A stretch of 64,000 nt of DNA from Pannonibacter carbonis. Its GTDB lineage: Bacteria; Pseudomonadota; Alphaproteobacteria; Rhizobiales; Stappiaceae. Positions 17,865 through 26,941 of the stretch are shown here, one piece after another. The position numbers and the translations under genes were made by a program. The stretch spans positions 1 to 64,000 of the forward strand of contig NZ_PUDR01000004.1 of NCBI RefSeq assembly GCF_003012935.1, written 5' to 3'. The first letter of the stretch is position 1. Every line of letters begins with the position of its first letter. The notes under the pieces were generated by a model. It had not been told where the DNA came from and did no database searches. It saw only the letters and a program-made list of their open reading frames with translations.

Positions 17865-18814
17865 TGCGCTTCGTTGCCGTGAAACTGCTGCGAGCCGCCC
17901 TCACCCTTTGGCTAGTCATCACCTTCGTCTTCGTGGTGTTGCGGATCTCGGGTGACCCGACGGACATTCTGCTGCCGGACGATGTCACGCAGGCGGTACG
18001 CGACTTTTACCGGGCCAAGTGGGGCTTGGACAAATCCCTCTGGCAACAATACCTGGCCTACTGGCAGTCGTTGTTGACAGGCGACTTCGGCATGTCCCTG
18101 CGCTCCGGCATGCCCGCATGGGACATGGTAATGGAACGGGCGCCGAAGACACTGCTCCTCGGGGTATGCGGTCTGGGGATGGCACTGTTCATCGGCATCC
18201 CGCTCGGCGTGATCGCCGCACGGTACAAAGGCACCGCCATCGACCGTGGCGTGATGAGCTTTGCCGTCTTCGGCTTCTCGATGCCCAACTTCTTCCTGGG
18301 GATCATCCTCATCCTCGCGTTTTCCTTGCATCTGCGCTGGCTCCCGTCCTCAGGGTCCGGCACATGGGCACAGCTGGTGATGCCGGCCTTCACCCTCGGC
18401 ACGGCATTTGCCGCGCAGATCGCGCGTTTCACCCGCTCGGCCATGATCGATGTCTCCAACCGCCCCTACATGCGCACCGCCCGCTCCAAAGGAGCCGGGC
18501 GACTGCGGCAGGTGGTTTCCCATGCCTTTCCCAATGCGGTCGCCCCGATCGTCACCATCGTCGGCCTGAAGATCGGCGAATTGATCGGCGGGGCGGTGGT
18601 AACGGAGACAGTCTTTGCCTGGCCGGGACTCGGTCGGCTCGTTACCGTCGCGGTGGCCAACCGCGATCTGGCAGTCGTACAGACAATTCTGATCCTTCTG
18701 GCCGCCACCATGATCGCGACGAACCTCGTTGTCGACCTTCTGTATGGCTGGCTCGACCCCAGGGCCCGCGACCAAAGACGAGCAAGCGACCCCCGTCAGG
18801 AGGCAAGAGCATGA
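17864..18814 (+). CDS. ABC transporter permease (DppB type)
   Basis: 316 residues with six predicted helices, starting [24 protein letters not shown]. Typical DppB text includes SGDPTDILLPDDVT, YRAKWGLDKSLWQQYLAYW, GDFGMSLRSG and the EAA-like loop MRTARSKGAGRLRQVVSHAFPNAVAPI. The start codon shares one base with the preceding stop. Inner-membrane half of the channel. Confidence 0.93.
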   Translation: MRFVAVKLLRAALTLWLVITFVFVVLRISGDPTDILLPDDVTQAVRDFYRAKWGLDKSLWQQYLAYWQSLLTGDFGMSLRSGMPAWDMVMERAPKTLLLGVCGLGMALFIGIPLGVIAARYKGTAIDRGVMSFAVFGFSMPNFFLGIILILAFSLHLRWLPSSGSGTWAQLVMPAFTLGTAFAAQIARFTRSAMIDVSNRPYMRTARSKGAGRLRQVVSHAFPNAVAPIVTIVGLKIGELIGGAVVTETVFAWPGLGRLVTVAVANRDLAVVQTILILLAATMIATNLVVDLLYGWLDPRARDQRRASDPRQEARA

Positions 18815-19686
18815 CCGTCCTTTCTGAAAAGGCGCGGATCCGAAGCATCCGCAAGCGTCCCAGCCTGCAAATTGGTGTCGCACTGGCATCCGGCTTCCTG
18901 ATGCTGATCCTCTTCATCACGCTCTTTGCCCAGGCAATCCAGCCCTATGCTTTCGAGCAAATAAGCCTGCTGGATCGAATGAAGCCGCCGTTTCCACTTG
19001 AAGGGTATTCGGCCGACCATTTGCTGGGCACCGACAGGTTGGGCCGGGATCTGCTGTCACGCCTTTTGGTCGCCACACAGACGTCCATCGCTCTGGCGCT
19101 CTTGGGAACGATCTTCGGGGCGGTGCTTGGAACGGGGCTGGGCTTCCTGGCCGCCCACTATGGCGGCTGGGTGGATGAGATAATCAGCGCGCTCGTCGAT
19201 TTCGGCGCGTCCATGCCCTATTTCATCATCGCGCTGGCCGTACTGGCATTTCTTGGCAATTCCATGCTCGTGTTCCTGTTCCTGATGGGGATTTACGGCT
19301 GGGAACGCTACGCCCGCATAACACGTGGCCTAGTCCTGTCCGCGCGCCAGGAGGGGTATGCGCTGGCTGTCCATGCCCTTGGCGGCAGCCCTGCCCGCAT
19401 CTACGCGCGCCATGTCCTGCCGAACATCATGGGACCGTTGATCATCCAGATCACGATCAACTTCCCCGAGACCATCCTGTTTGAAACCTCGCTGTCCTTC
19501 ATCGGGCTCGGCATCCGCCCGCCACTGACCTCGCTCGGACAATTGCTGGGCGACGGGCGCGACTACCTCATCAACGCCTGGTGGCTGGCCGTCATACCGG
19601 GGCTGGTGATCTTCTTCACCACCCTGTCGATCTCCATTCTGGGCGACCACCTGCGCGCCCGTCTCGATCCCACTTCGCAAGGATAG
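18811..19686 (+). CDS. ABC transporter permease (DppC type)
   Basis: 291 residues. DppC features: HLLGTDRLGRDLLSRLL, multiple helices, and the EAA loop REGYALAVHALGG-like segment followed by YARHVLPNIMGPL. It starts at ATG 18811 after AGGAGG, overlapping the DppB stop by ATGA; the much longer frame from 18019 is antisense-style readthrough of the DppB gene in another frame. It partners the DppB-type permease. Confidence 0.93.
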   Translation: MTVLSEKARIRSIRKRPSLQIGVALASGFLMLILFITLFAQAIQPYAFEQISLLDRMKPPFPLEGYSADHLLGTDRLGRDLLSRLLVATQTSIALALLGTIFGAVLGTGLGFLAAHYGGWVDEIISALVDFGASMPYFIIALAVLAFLGNSMLVFLFLMGIYGWERYARITRGLVLSARQEGYALAVHALGGSPARIYARHVLPNIMGPLIIQITINFPETILFETSLSFIGLGIRPPLTSLGQLLGDGRDYLINAWWLAVIPGLVIFFTTLSISILGDHLRARLDPTSQG

Positions 19687-19689
19687 GAC

Positions 19690-20637
19690 ATGACTTCTGA
19701 ACCCATCATCGACGGCGTGGGGTTGAACCTGACGGACATGGTTCCGGGCAACATCGACCAGCTTGCCGGCATCTTGAACTGGTACCGGGAGATCGGCTGC
19801 AGCCACGTGGAGTTGACTGCGCGCCGGCTGGACTTCGTTGTCGGCGGACGGCTGAACGTCCCCCGGACAGAGAAAGTTGCAGCCATCGTGGCAGAGGCCG
19901 GTCTTGTCCCCGTGCTGCATGCCAACCACGCAATCAACCTGATGCATCCGGTTGACGCGGATCTGCACGAGGCGGCGGCAGCGGCCTCGATCGCTGCCTG
20001 TGAACGGCTGGGAGCCGGCTCGATGGTGTTGCACCCGGGCGTATTGCCGCGCGATCTGCATATCGCAGAAGGTGAGGCCCGACGCACGCTGGAGCGGGAT
20101 CGCCTGCGGCGGCTCGGCGACCTGGCCGGCAAGGCCGGGGTCAGACTGGCGATGGAGAACCTGATCGGCGGGCCGGAAACGCCCTGGGTCGCCTATAGCG
20201 CCGATCCGGTGATGCTTGCGACCCAGCTCGACGCCGTCGCCCATGACCATGTCGGAGCCTGTCTTGATTTCGGGCATGGCTGGCTGTCGTCCCATGCAAT
20301 GGGCTTCGACTACCTCGCCGCCCTGGAAACCCTGTCCCCCTTCGTCTGGCATCTGCATCTGCACGACAACTTCGGTCGCCGCGGCAACACCGGCGATCCG
20401 GGTGACGATGCAACACTCGGCCTTGGAGACATGCACGCCCCGATGTTCATGGGGTCCATCCCCTGGGCGAAATTGCTGCCGAAAATGCGGTTTAGGCCGC
20501 AGACCTTTGGCGGAATTGAACTGAACGGACGCTTCCGGAGCGAAGCGGCAACAGTGGTTTCAACCGCCTACGCAATCGCAGCCCACGTCAATACCGGGGC
20601 AGAGCTCTTGAACCCCTACAGGGACGCTTTCAAATGA
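19690..20637 (+). CDS. TIM-barrel sugar-phosphate isomerase/epimerase-like protein A
   Basis: 315 residues, xylose-isomerase-like TIM barrel. Visible elements: CSHVELTARRLDFV (strand 2), LHANHAINLMHP, GAGSMVLHPGV, LAMENLIGG (Glu ligand), GACLDFGHGWLS (Asp and His ligands), WHLHLHDNFG (HxH) and FGGIELNG (last Glu). All expected metal ligands appear present. It lies 3 bases after the transporter and overlaps its paralogue by ATGA. Family members include endonuclease IV-like, isomerases, epimerases and dehydratases, so only the class is assigned. Confidence 0.82.
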   Translation: MTSEPIIDGVGLNLTDMVPGNIDQLAGILNWYREIGCSHVELTARRLDFVVGGRLNVPRTEKVAAIVAEAGLVPVLHANHAINLMHPVDADLHEAAAAASIAACERLGAGSMVLHPGVLPRDLHIAEGEARRTLERDRLRRLGDLAGKAGVRLAMENLIGGPETPWVAYSADPVMLATQLDAVAHDHVGACLDFGHGWLSSHAMGFDYLAALETLSPFVWHLHLHDNFGRRGNTGDPGDDATLGLGDMHAPMFMGSIPWAKLLPKMRFRPQTFGGIELNGRFRSEAATVVSTAYAIAAHVNTGAELLNPYRDAFK

Positions 20638-21590
20638 CAATCATCGCCACTGGTTTCAACACGGGCGACGCAGCGGGTTCTGTAGCCACGCTTGCAACCA
20701 AACTCGCTCATCTGGCCGAAATAGGCGCAACCGGTGCCGAAATCACGGCAACGGGTCTGGATGCCGTGGTGGCCTGCCGCCTGATCCCGTCGCAAGTCGC
20801 CGCCGTGCGCGCGGCCATGGCCTTGCACGATCTCGCGTATTCGATGCATGCCCCGATCGCCATCAACCTGATGGATGAAGCACACCGTGACCTGCAGCGC
20901 CGCGCCGCGCTGGTTTCAATGGAGCTTGCTGCGGAGATCGGCGCACGGGTGGTGGTCCTGCATCCGGGCCGCTGCACCCCGCTCGACTGGGTAAACCGGC
21001 GCGCGGAGCTTCTGGCCTTCGAGCGCGAGTTGCTGGCAGAAGTCGCCGACCGGGCGCAAGCCCTCGGCGTGCGCATCGCCTATGAGAATATTTCTCCCAA
21101 CGCCCGAGTGATCGACGGTCTGGAAACATCCTATTCGCTTGATCCCGCGCAACTGGCCGAGCAACTGGAAGCGCTGAACCATCCTGCTGTGGTGGCCTGC
21201 CTGGACATCAGTCATGCGCAGCAGGGGGCAACGCTCTGGGGCTTCGACATGATCGCAGCCTGCCTGCGGCTGGCGCCGCATATCGGCCACATCCACTATT
21301 CCGACAGCACTGGCTGGCCCGCAACCATCGCAAGCCGCCACATGGGCGAGGCGCATTTCTTCGGCCTGGGTGACATGCACGCGCCCCCCGGCTTCGGCCT
21401 TGTGGATTTTGCGGCGCTGGAGGCTCAACTGACCGTCCTGCCCGACACGCGCATCGTGATCGAGATCAAGTCAAACTTCAAAGTCCATAGCGAAGCCTCA
21501 ACCCTTGCCGCAGCGCAGGGGTTTGCCGCCGCCGTCAATGCCCGTCAGATGAAGGCAAATGCCACTATCAAGACCGGGGCAAGCGCATGA
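20634..21590 (+). CDS. TIM-barrel sugar-phosphate isomerase/epimerase-like protein B
   Basis: 318 residues, paralogue of the upstream gene. It shares AINLM, VVLHPG, IAYENISP (Glu), ACLDISHAQQG (Asp, His), IGHIHYSD (HxH) and LGDMHAPPGFG, where protein A has LGDMHAPMFMG. The conserved GDMHAP loop in both suggests recognition of related substrates. It overlaps its neighbours by ATGA on both sides, so A, B and the hydrolase form a tightly coupled set. It may act on the successive product or the other half of a cleaved substrate. Function beyond the fold is inferred. Confidence 0.82.
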   Translation: MTIIATGFNTGDAAGSVATLATKLAHLAEIGATGAEITATGLDAVVACRLIPSQVAAVRAAMALHDLAYSMHAPIAINLMDEAHRDLQRRAALVSMELAAEIGARVVVLHPGRCTPLDWVNRRAELLAFERELLAEVADRAQALGVRIAYENISPNARVIDGLETSYSLDPAQLAEQLEALNHPAVVACLDISHAQQGATLWGFDMIAACLRLAPHIGHIHYSDSTGWPATIASRHMGEAHFFGLGDMHAPPGFGLVDFAALEAQLTVLPDTRIVIEIKSNFKVHSEASTLAAAQGFAAAVNARQMKANATIKTGASA

Positions 21591-23035
21591 CAACCGGGAC
21601 CGCAGACCGCGTGGTGGTCGTCGTCTTCGACGGGCTCCGTCCCGACATGATCGCGGGAAGAATGCCTGTGCTGGAGGCGTTCGGACAATCGGGCGTGGTG
21701 TTCACGGGCGCAAGGTCTGTGTTTCCTTCGGTCACGCGCGTGGCGACAAGTTCGATCGGCTCCGGCCATTGGCCGCGCATGCATGGAATTGTCGGCAATT
21801 CGATGCATCAGCCACAGGTGATCCAGGGCCGGGCCCTGGACACATCCGGCTTCGAACATCTCACCCTTGCGCGGGAGGCCTGGGGACGGGTCGTCGCTCC
21901 GCAGACCCTTGGCGAAGCGTTGGCAGCGGCAGGCAGGAAGATGGCCGTTGTCCACTCAGGATCATCCGGATCTGCCTATCTCTGCAACCCGGAAGTCACG
22001 GCAAACAAAGGCCACTGGACCTTCTCGATCCACGGCACCGGCCACACGCAAACCCCCGATGCCGTTGACAAGGCACAGAACCTGCATGGTCCGCTGCCGA
22101 AAGGCGGCACCCCCAAACATGACCAGCTGGCCTATGCTGCCGAAGTTGCTTTGACCAGCCTGAATACCGCCGACAGTCCGGATGTCCTGGTGGTCTGGCT
22201 TTGCGAACCCGACAGCACCTGGCACAGTCACGGTCTGGGGTCAGATGAGGCCAACGCGGTGCTGGCGTCAGCTGATGCTGCCTTCTCCCGCATCCTTGAT
22301 GCGGCAACCCAAGGACCGCGCGGCACGGCTACGGCGGTGATGGCCGTGTCCGACCATGGCCAGATCACCACGACCGGCCTGTTCGAGATCGAGGCCTTGT
22401 TGCGCGAAGACGGCTTCGACGCGCGGGTACGTCCCGAGACCGACACCGCTGTTGCCCTCACACTTGGCAACAGCGGCGAACTGCGCTGCCTGCGGGAAGA
22501 GGCGACCATCGCGCCGGAACTGGCCAAATGGCTCATGCAGCGCCCGGAGATCGGCATGGTGTTTGCGCGCGACAATCTGCTGCCCATTGTTGCCGGCGCC
22601 TTTCCGCTCTCCCTGGTGAACCTTGATCATGCCCGGGCTCCTTCGCTGTTCTACGTGATGTCGTCGGATACAGGCCCGGATCGGTTCGGTCTGCCGGGGC
22701 GCGGTTTGATGACGGGCGGAGTTGCAGTGGGCGGTGGCATGCATGGCGGCCTCAATCGCCACGAGATGGCAACGGTCCTGAACCTGCGCCTGCCCGGAGG
22801 GCCTGCCGGGGTTCGCGACGATCAGCCATGTGCCTTGCCGGACATTGCGCCAACCATCCTTGACTTGCTGGGACTGCCGAAAGGAGCGATGTCCGGACAT
22901 CCTCTGACGCTCGATGGATCGCTGTCCGCGATCGAGGTTGACCGGCAGACAGCCGTAAGCGGCGACTTTGCGCAGGTACTGGAACGGCGGCGAACAGCTG
23001 GCGCCTGGGTGCTGGATCACGGCGGGCGCGCATAA
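21587..23035 (+). CDS. Alkaline-phosphatase-superfamily phosphodiesterase/hydrolase
   Basis: 482 residues, no signal peptide. Nucleotide-pyrophosphatase/phosphodiesterase-like metal site: VVVFDGLRPD (Asp), SVFPSVTRVAT (Thr nucleophile), CEPDSTWHSHG (Asp, His), VSDHGQ (Asp-His) and MHGGLNRHE (His). The Thr nucleophile and D-H/D-H set fit phosphodiesterases, phosphonoacetate hydrolase and phosphonate monoester hydrolase relatives. It ends the operon and overlaps the second TIM-barrel gene by ATGA. I infer that the imported compound is a phospho- or phosphonate ester cleaved in the cytoplasm, with the TIM-barrel proteins processing the products. Confidence 0.85.
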   Translation: MTTGTADRVVVVVFDGLRPDMIAGRMPVLEAFGQSGVVFTGARSVFPSVTRVATSSIGSGHWPRMHGIVGNSMHQPQVIQGRALDTSGFEHLTLAREAWGRVVAPQTLGEALAAAGRKMAVVHSGSSGSAYLCNPEVTANKGHWTFSIHGTGHTQTPDAVDKAQNLHGPLPKGGTPKHDQLAYAAEVALTSLNTADSPDVLVVWLCEPDSTWHSHGLGSDEANAVLASADAAFSRILDAATQGPRGTATAVMAVSDHGQITTTGLFEIEALLREDGFDARVRPETDTAVALTLGNSGELRCLREEATIAPELAKWLMQRPEIGMVFARDNLLPIVAGAFPLSLVNLDHARAPSLFYVMSSDTGPDRFGLPGRGLMTGGVAVGGGMHGGLNRHEMATVLNLRLPGGPAGVRDDQPCALPDIAPTILDLLGLPKGAMSGHPLTLDGSLSAIEVDRQTAVSGDFAQVLERRRTAGAWVLDHGGRA

Positions 23036-23128
23036 ACGGTTGCACACGTGTGGGGCCAGCTCAACGCCGTGACGTTTGCATGGAACCGGATGAACCTCTG
23101 GCACCTGCGCCTGCAGCAGCACCGCTCC

Positions 23129-24949
23129 CTATCGGGGCGGTGCCTCGGCCGAAACCCCGGAACAGGCTGCCAACAACCACGCGCGTGCGTCCTTGCTGAC
23201 CCGCGCTTCGAGGGTTGACCGGACCCTGGCATGATAGGTGTCGAGCCAGTCGATCTCTGTCCGGGTCAGGCTGGAGAGATCGAACATGTCGGTCTGGATC
23301 GGAGCAAGGGTCAGGGTCTGGAACTCGAGAAAGCCGTCCTCGGCCTCGCGGATCTCGAAGAGGTTCTCGATGCGGATGCCATATTCACCAGCCACGTAGT
23401 GCCCTGGCTCTATGGACAGGACCATGCCCGGCTGCAGGTCGACCGGATTGTAGGGCCGGCCGATGCGCTGCGGCTGTTCATGCACGGACAGGCGATGACC
23501 GATGCCATGGCCAGTGCCGTGGTCGTAGTCGAGACCGAGGTCCCAGAGCGGCCGGCGGCAGATCGCGTCGAGATGATGCCCCTGCGTGCCCCTGGGAAAT
23601 CGGGCCGTGGCGAGTGCATGAAACGCCTGGAACACGGCGGTATAGGCACGGCGGTACTGAGGCGAGACCGGGCCAAAGGCATAGCTGCGGGTAGCGTCAG
23701 TTGTTCCGGTCAGATACTGGCCGCCGCTATCAAGCAGGTACGTCCCCTCCGGCGCGATGCGTCCCTGAGTGGCCGGATCGGCGGAATAGTGGCACATGGC
23801 GGCATTGCTGCCTGCAGCGGAAATCGTGCGGAAGCTCTCGGAGAGAAATCCCGGCTGCTGCTGACGGAAGGCGAGGATGGCGTCTTCTGCCTCCAGTTCC
23901 GTGATCGGATGGCCGGCCTTTGCCCGCTCCGGCACCATCCTGGACAGCCAGGCGCCGAACTCGACCCAGGCCGCCCCATCGGCGACGTGACAATCGCGCA
24001 GGCCCTCCAGTTCGGTCCGGTTCTTGACGGCCTTTTCCAGGGTCATGGCGCTGGGCCGTGCGATCACGCTCGCGCCGGCCTCGTTGATCAGGAGCGAGAC
24101 GGCGACCGGCGAGAAGTCTGGGTCAATGGCAATCCGGTCTGCGGAGCTAAAGCGCTCGCGCAGGAGCGGCAGAAATGCCGGCATTGGATGCACATGGACC
24201 CAGTCCGGGAGACTGTCGGCAAGACCTTCCTCGAACTTCGTCCGGTCGACGAACCAGTTGGCCATGCCGTCCCGGCCAAGCGTCAGGAAGGACTGCGGCA
24301 TGGGATTGAAGCGGACGTCGTCACCGCGGACGTTGAGGAACCAGGCGATGTTGTCCGGCTGGGTCTCAACGTGATGACTGGCGCCGATCCGGGCCATTTC
24401 GCCCAGCAGCCAGTCGCGCTTTTCCAGGGTCGAGCGGCCGGCGAACTGCAGTGGAAAGCTCGAAATGCGGCCCTGCGGCGGTGCCGGCTGATGGGTCCAG
24501 ATCCTGTCAACGAGATTGCCCTCGGTCATGACCATCCGGACGGCGACGGGTATCAGCGCGGCGTCATAGCGGGCCAGCCAGGCGGGCGGCAGCAGCATGG
24601 CATCATAGCCGACACGCCAGCCGGGCAACGCGATCTCCGCCAGCCAGTGTTCCGGTGGCTGGGTGTGCAGATGCAGGCGTTCGATGCCGTGGCCGCCGCA
24701 TTGCCGCGCGGCCTGGACGGTGTAGCGGCCATCGACGAACAAGGCCGTCCGGTCATGCGTCAGGATGGCAACGCCGGCCGATCCGGTAAAGCCGGTCAGG
24801 TAGGCCAGCCGCTCGTCATGCGGGGCGATGTATTCGCCCTGGTGCGCATCGAAGCGGGGCACGATCAAGGCATCGAGCCCGCAATTGGTCATCTCCTGGC
24901 GCAGGGCGGCAAGGCGGGCGGCAATGGAGGGCAAGTCAAAGACGTTCAT
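23129..24949 (-). CDS. Aminopeptidase P family protein (Xaa-Pro aminopeptidase)
   Basis: 606 residues: two N-terminal creatinase-like domains and a C-terminal pita-bread metallopeptidase domain. Dinuclear metal ligands are visible as YLLDSGGQY and TTDATRSYAFG (two Asp), GTGHGIGH (His), IEPGHYVAG (Glu) and GIRIENLFEI (Glu). A post-catalytic C-terminal segment is as in long-form APP. The start at 24949 overlaps the ATPase gene by 14 bases; the frame to 25216 is only antisense. Cytoplasmic. Its place as last gene of a peptide importer operon suggests it degrades imported proline peptides. Confidence 0.9.
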   Translation of the reverse strand: MNVFDLPSIAARLAALRQEMTNCGLDALIVPRFDAHQGEYIAPHDERLAYLTGFTGSAGVAILTHDRTALFVDGRYTVQAARQCGGHGIERLHLHTQPPEHWLAEIALPGWRVGYDAMLLPPAWLARYDAALIPVAVRMVMTEGNLVDRIWTHQPAPPQGRISSFPLQFAGRSTLEKRDWLLGEMARIGASHHVETQPDNIAWFLNVRGDDVRFNPMPQSFLTLGRDGMANWFVDRTKFEEGLADSLPDWVHVHPMPAFLPLLRERFSSADRIAIDPDFSPVAVSLLINEAGASVIARPSAMTLEKAVKNRTELEGLRDCHVADGAAWVEFGAWLSRMVPERAKAGHPITELEAEDAILAFRQQQPGFLSESFRTISAAGSNAAMCHYSADPATQGRIAPEGTYLLDSGGQYLTGTTDATRSYAFGPVSPQYRRAYTAVFQAFHALATARFPRGTQGHHLDAICRRPLWDLGLDYDHGTGHGIGHRLSVHEQPQRIGRPYNPVDLQPGMVLSIEPGHYVAGEYGIRIENLFEIREAEDGFLEFQTLTLAPIQTDMFDLSSLTRTEIDWLDTYHARVRSTLEARVSKDARAWLLAACSGVSAEAPPR

Positions 24950-25937
24950 TTGCAATCTCTTCGATGTGATGACAGGCGGCCGCACCGCCGGCGGCAAGCG
25001 GTCGCAGCGCCGGCACTTCGGCGGAACACCGGGGCGAGCGGTGCGGGCAGCGGACGTGGAAGGCACAGCCGCCGGGCACGTCCAGCGGCGAAGGGAGCTC
25101 TCCTTCAAGCTGGGTGCGGTTGCCGCGCTCGGCGGGATCGAGCGACGGGGCCGCCGACAGCAGCGCGCGGGAATAGGGATGCACCGGATCCTTGAACAGC
25201 GTCTCGCTGTCACCAATCTCGACGATCCGGCCGAGATAGATCACCGCCACCCGGTGCGAGATATGGCGCACCAGACGCAGGTCATGCGCCACGAACAGGA
25301 TCGTCAGGTCGAGCCGCGCCTGCAGGTCCAGAAGCAGGTTGACGATCTGCGCCTGGACCGAGACATCCAGCGCCGAGACGAGTTCGTCGGCGATCAGGAT
25401 CTCGGGCTCGACGGCAAGGGCGCGGGCAATGGCGATCCGCTGGCGCTGGCCGCCAGAAAACGCATGCGGCAGCTTGTGGGCGGCATCCTGCGGCAGGCGG
25501 ACGAGATCGAGAAGCTCGGCCACACGGGCGGGGACATCGCCTGCCGGGCAGATCCGGTGCACCCGCAGCGCTTCGGCCAGGATCTCGCCGGTGGTCATGC
25601 GCGGGTTGAGGGACGAATACGGGTCCTGGAACATCATCTGGACACGGCGGTTGAAGCGCCGGTCATGACGCTGGTCCGGGGCAAAGATGTCCTGGCCGTG
25701 AAAATGGATCGAGCCGCCGGTCGGCGCGTTGAGCCGGACGATGCAGCGCCCCAGTGTCGACTTGCCACACCCGGATTCGCCCACGACGCCAAGCGTTTCC
25801 CCGCGCCGCAGGGTCAGCGTGACGCCGTTGAGGGCGTTGACCTGACGGACAGGCGCACGCCGGATGAGATCGACAAGGCTGCGCGCGACGGGAAACGACA
25901 GGCGCAGGTCGCGGATTTCAAGCACGGGATCACTCAT
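24936..25937 (-). CDS. Peptide ABC transporter ATP-binding protein (DppF/OppF type)
   Basis: 333 residues. Walker [10 protein letters not shown], signature FSGGQRQRIAIARAL, Walker B ILIADELVSALDV, H-loop AHDLRLVRHISHR, and C-terminal Cys cluster CAFHVRCPHRSPRC. It overlaps the partner ATPase gene by 4 bases (25934-25937). Note ADELVSALD, with Leu in place of the usual Pro after Glu. Confidence 0.92.
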   Translation of the reverse strand: MSDPVLEIRDLRLSFPVARSLVDLIRRAPVRQVNALNGVTLTLRRGETLGVVGESGCGKSTLGRCIVRLNAPTGGSIHFHGQDIFAPDQRHDRRFNRRVQMMFQDPYSSLNPRMTTGEILAEALRVHRICPAGDVPARVAELLDLVRLPQDAAHKLPHAFSGGQRQRIAIARALAVEPEILIADELVSALDVSVQAQIVNLLLDLQARLDLTILFVAHDLRLVRHISHRVAVIYLGRIVEIGDSETLFKDPVHPYSRALLSAAPSLDPAERGNRTQLEGELPSPLDVPGGCAFHVRCPHRSPRCSAEVPALRPLAAGGAAACHHIEEIANERL

Positions 25938-26941
25938 GCCGCAGTCGCTCCCTCGGCCGGACGGATTTCACAGCGGAAACAGGCAGCCCTGCGGCCATCG
26001 CCGAAGCTGGCAAGGTCCGGGCGGCTGGCGGCGCAGGACGCTTCGCGGACCGGGCAACGCGGCTCGAAGGCGCAGCCCGGCGGCAGGTGCAACAGGCCGG
26101 GCGGGGTTCCGGGGATCGTGTAAAGCCGGCTGCGTGGTGCAACGTCCTGCGGCACCGAGCGCATCAGGCCAATGGTGTAGGGATGGAGCGGCGCCCGCAG
26201 AACATCGCGCACGCTGCCCTCCTCCACCACCCGGCCGGCATACATGACCGCGACCCGGTCGCAGGTCTGCGCCACAACGCCAAGATCATGGGTGACCAGA
26301 ATGACGCCCATGTCGAAATCACGGGCAAGCGCCAGAATGAGGTCGAGGATCTGGGCCTGAATGGTCACGTCAAGCGCGGTCGTCGGCTCGTCGGCGAGCA
26401 GCAGGCGTGGACCTGCGGCAAGGGCAATCGCGATCATCACCCGCTGCCGCATGCCGCCGGAAAACTGATGCGGGTAGTTGTCGAGGCGGGATGCCGCCGC
26501 CGGGATGCCGACCATGTCCAGCATCTCGATCGCCCGCGCCTTGCGCTCGCTGCGCGACAGGGACGTGTGAGCCTTGAGGCTTTCCGTGATCTGCAGGCCG
26601 ACCGGCAGCAGCGGGTTGAGCGCGGTCATCGGTTCCTGGAAGATCATGGCGATCTCCCTGCCCCGCACGCGGCGCAAGGCAGGTTCATTCAACGCAAGAA
26701 GATCCAGTCCCTTCCAGCGGACCGACCCCTCGATCTGGCCATAGCGGCGGGTGAGACCCAGGATCGAGCGCAGCGTCACGCTCTTGCCGGAGCCGCTTTC
26801 GCCGACCAGACCGAGCACCTCGCCGGGGGCCAGGGAGAAGCTGACATCGCGCACGGCGGGCAGCGTGGCGGCCCCGACCGGGAACGTGACCGAGAGGTTG
26901 GAGACCTCAAGCCGGGGTGTTGCATCGTGTGTCATGGTCAT
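25934..26941 (-). CDS. Peptide ABC transporter ATP-binding protein (DppD/OppD type)
   Basis: 335 residues. Walker [10 protein letters not shown], signature [15 protein letters not shown], Walker [15 protein letters not shown]-loop [13 protein letters not shown] and C-terminal [17 protein letters not shown] 26941 overlaps the DppC stop by ATGA, with a second in-frame ATG two codons later. The frame reaching 27085 runs inside the DppC gene and is rejected. Confidence 0.92.
   Translation of the reverse strand: MTMTHDATPRLEVSNLSVTFPVGAATLPAVRDVSFSLAPGEVLGLVGESGSGKSVTLRSILGLTRRYGQIEGSVRWKGLDLLALNEPALRRVRGREIAMIFQEPMTALNPLLPVGLQITESLKAHTSLSRSERKARAIEMLDMVGIPAAASRLDNYPHQFSGGMRQRVMIAIALAAGPRLLLADEPTTALDVTIQAQILDLILALARDFDMGVILVTHDLGVVAQTCDRVAVMYAGRVVEEGSVRDVLRAPLHPYTIGLMRSVPQDVAPRSRLYTIPGTPPGLLHLPPGCAFEPRCPVREASCAASRPDLASFGDGRRAACFRCEIRPAEGATAA

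Noticed and set aside
18019-19686. 555-codon plus-strand frame as one protein
   Set aside because: Its first half is an out-of-frame reading of the DppB gene; only the part from 18811 is a real DppC gene with ribosome site.
23231-25195. 654-codon plus-strand open frame
   Set aside because: Antisense to the aminopeptidase P and ATPase genes, which have clear catalytic motifs; no domain in the plus-strand reading.
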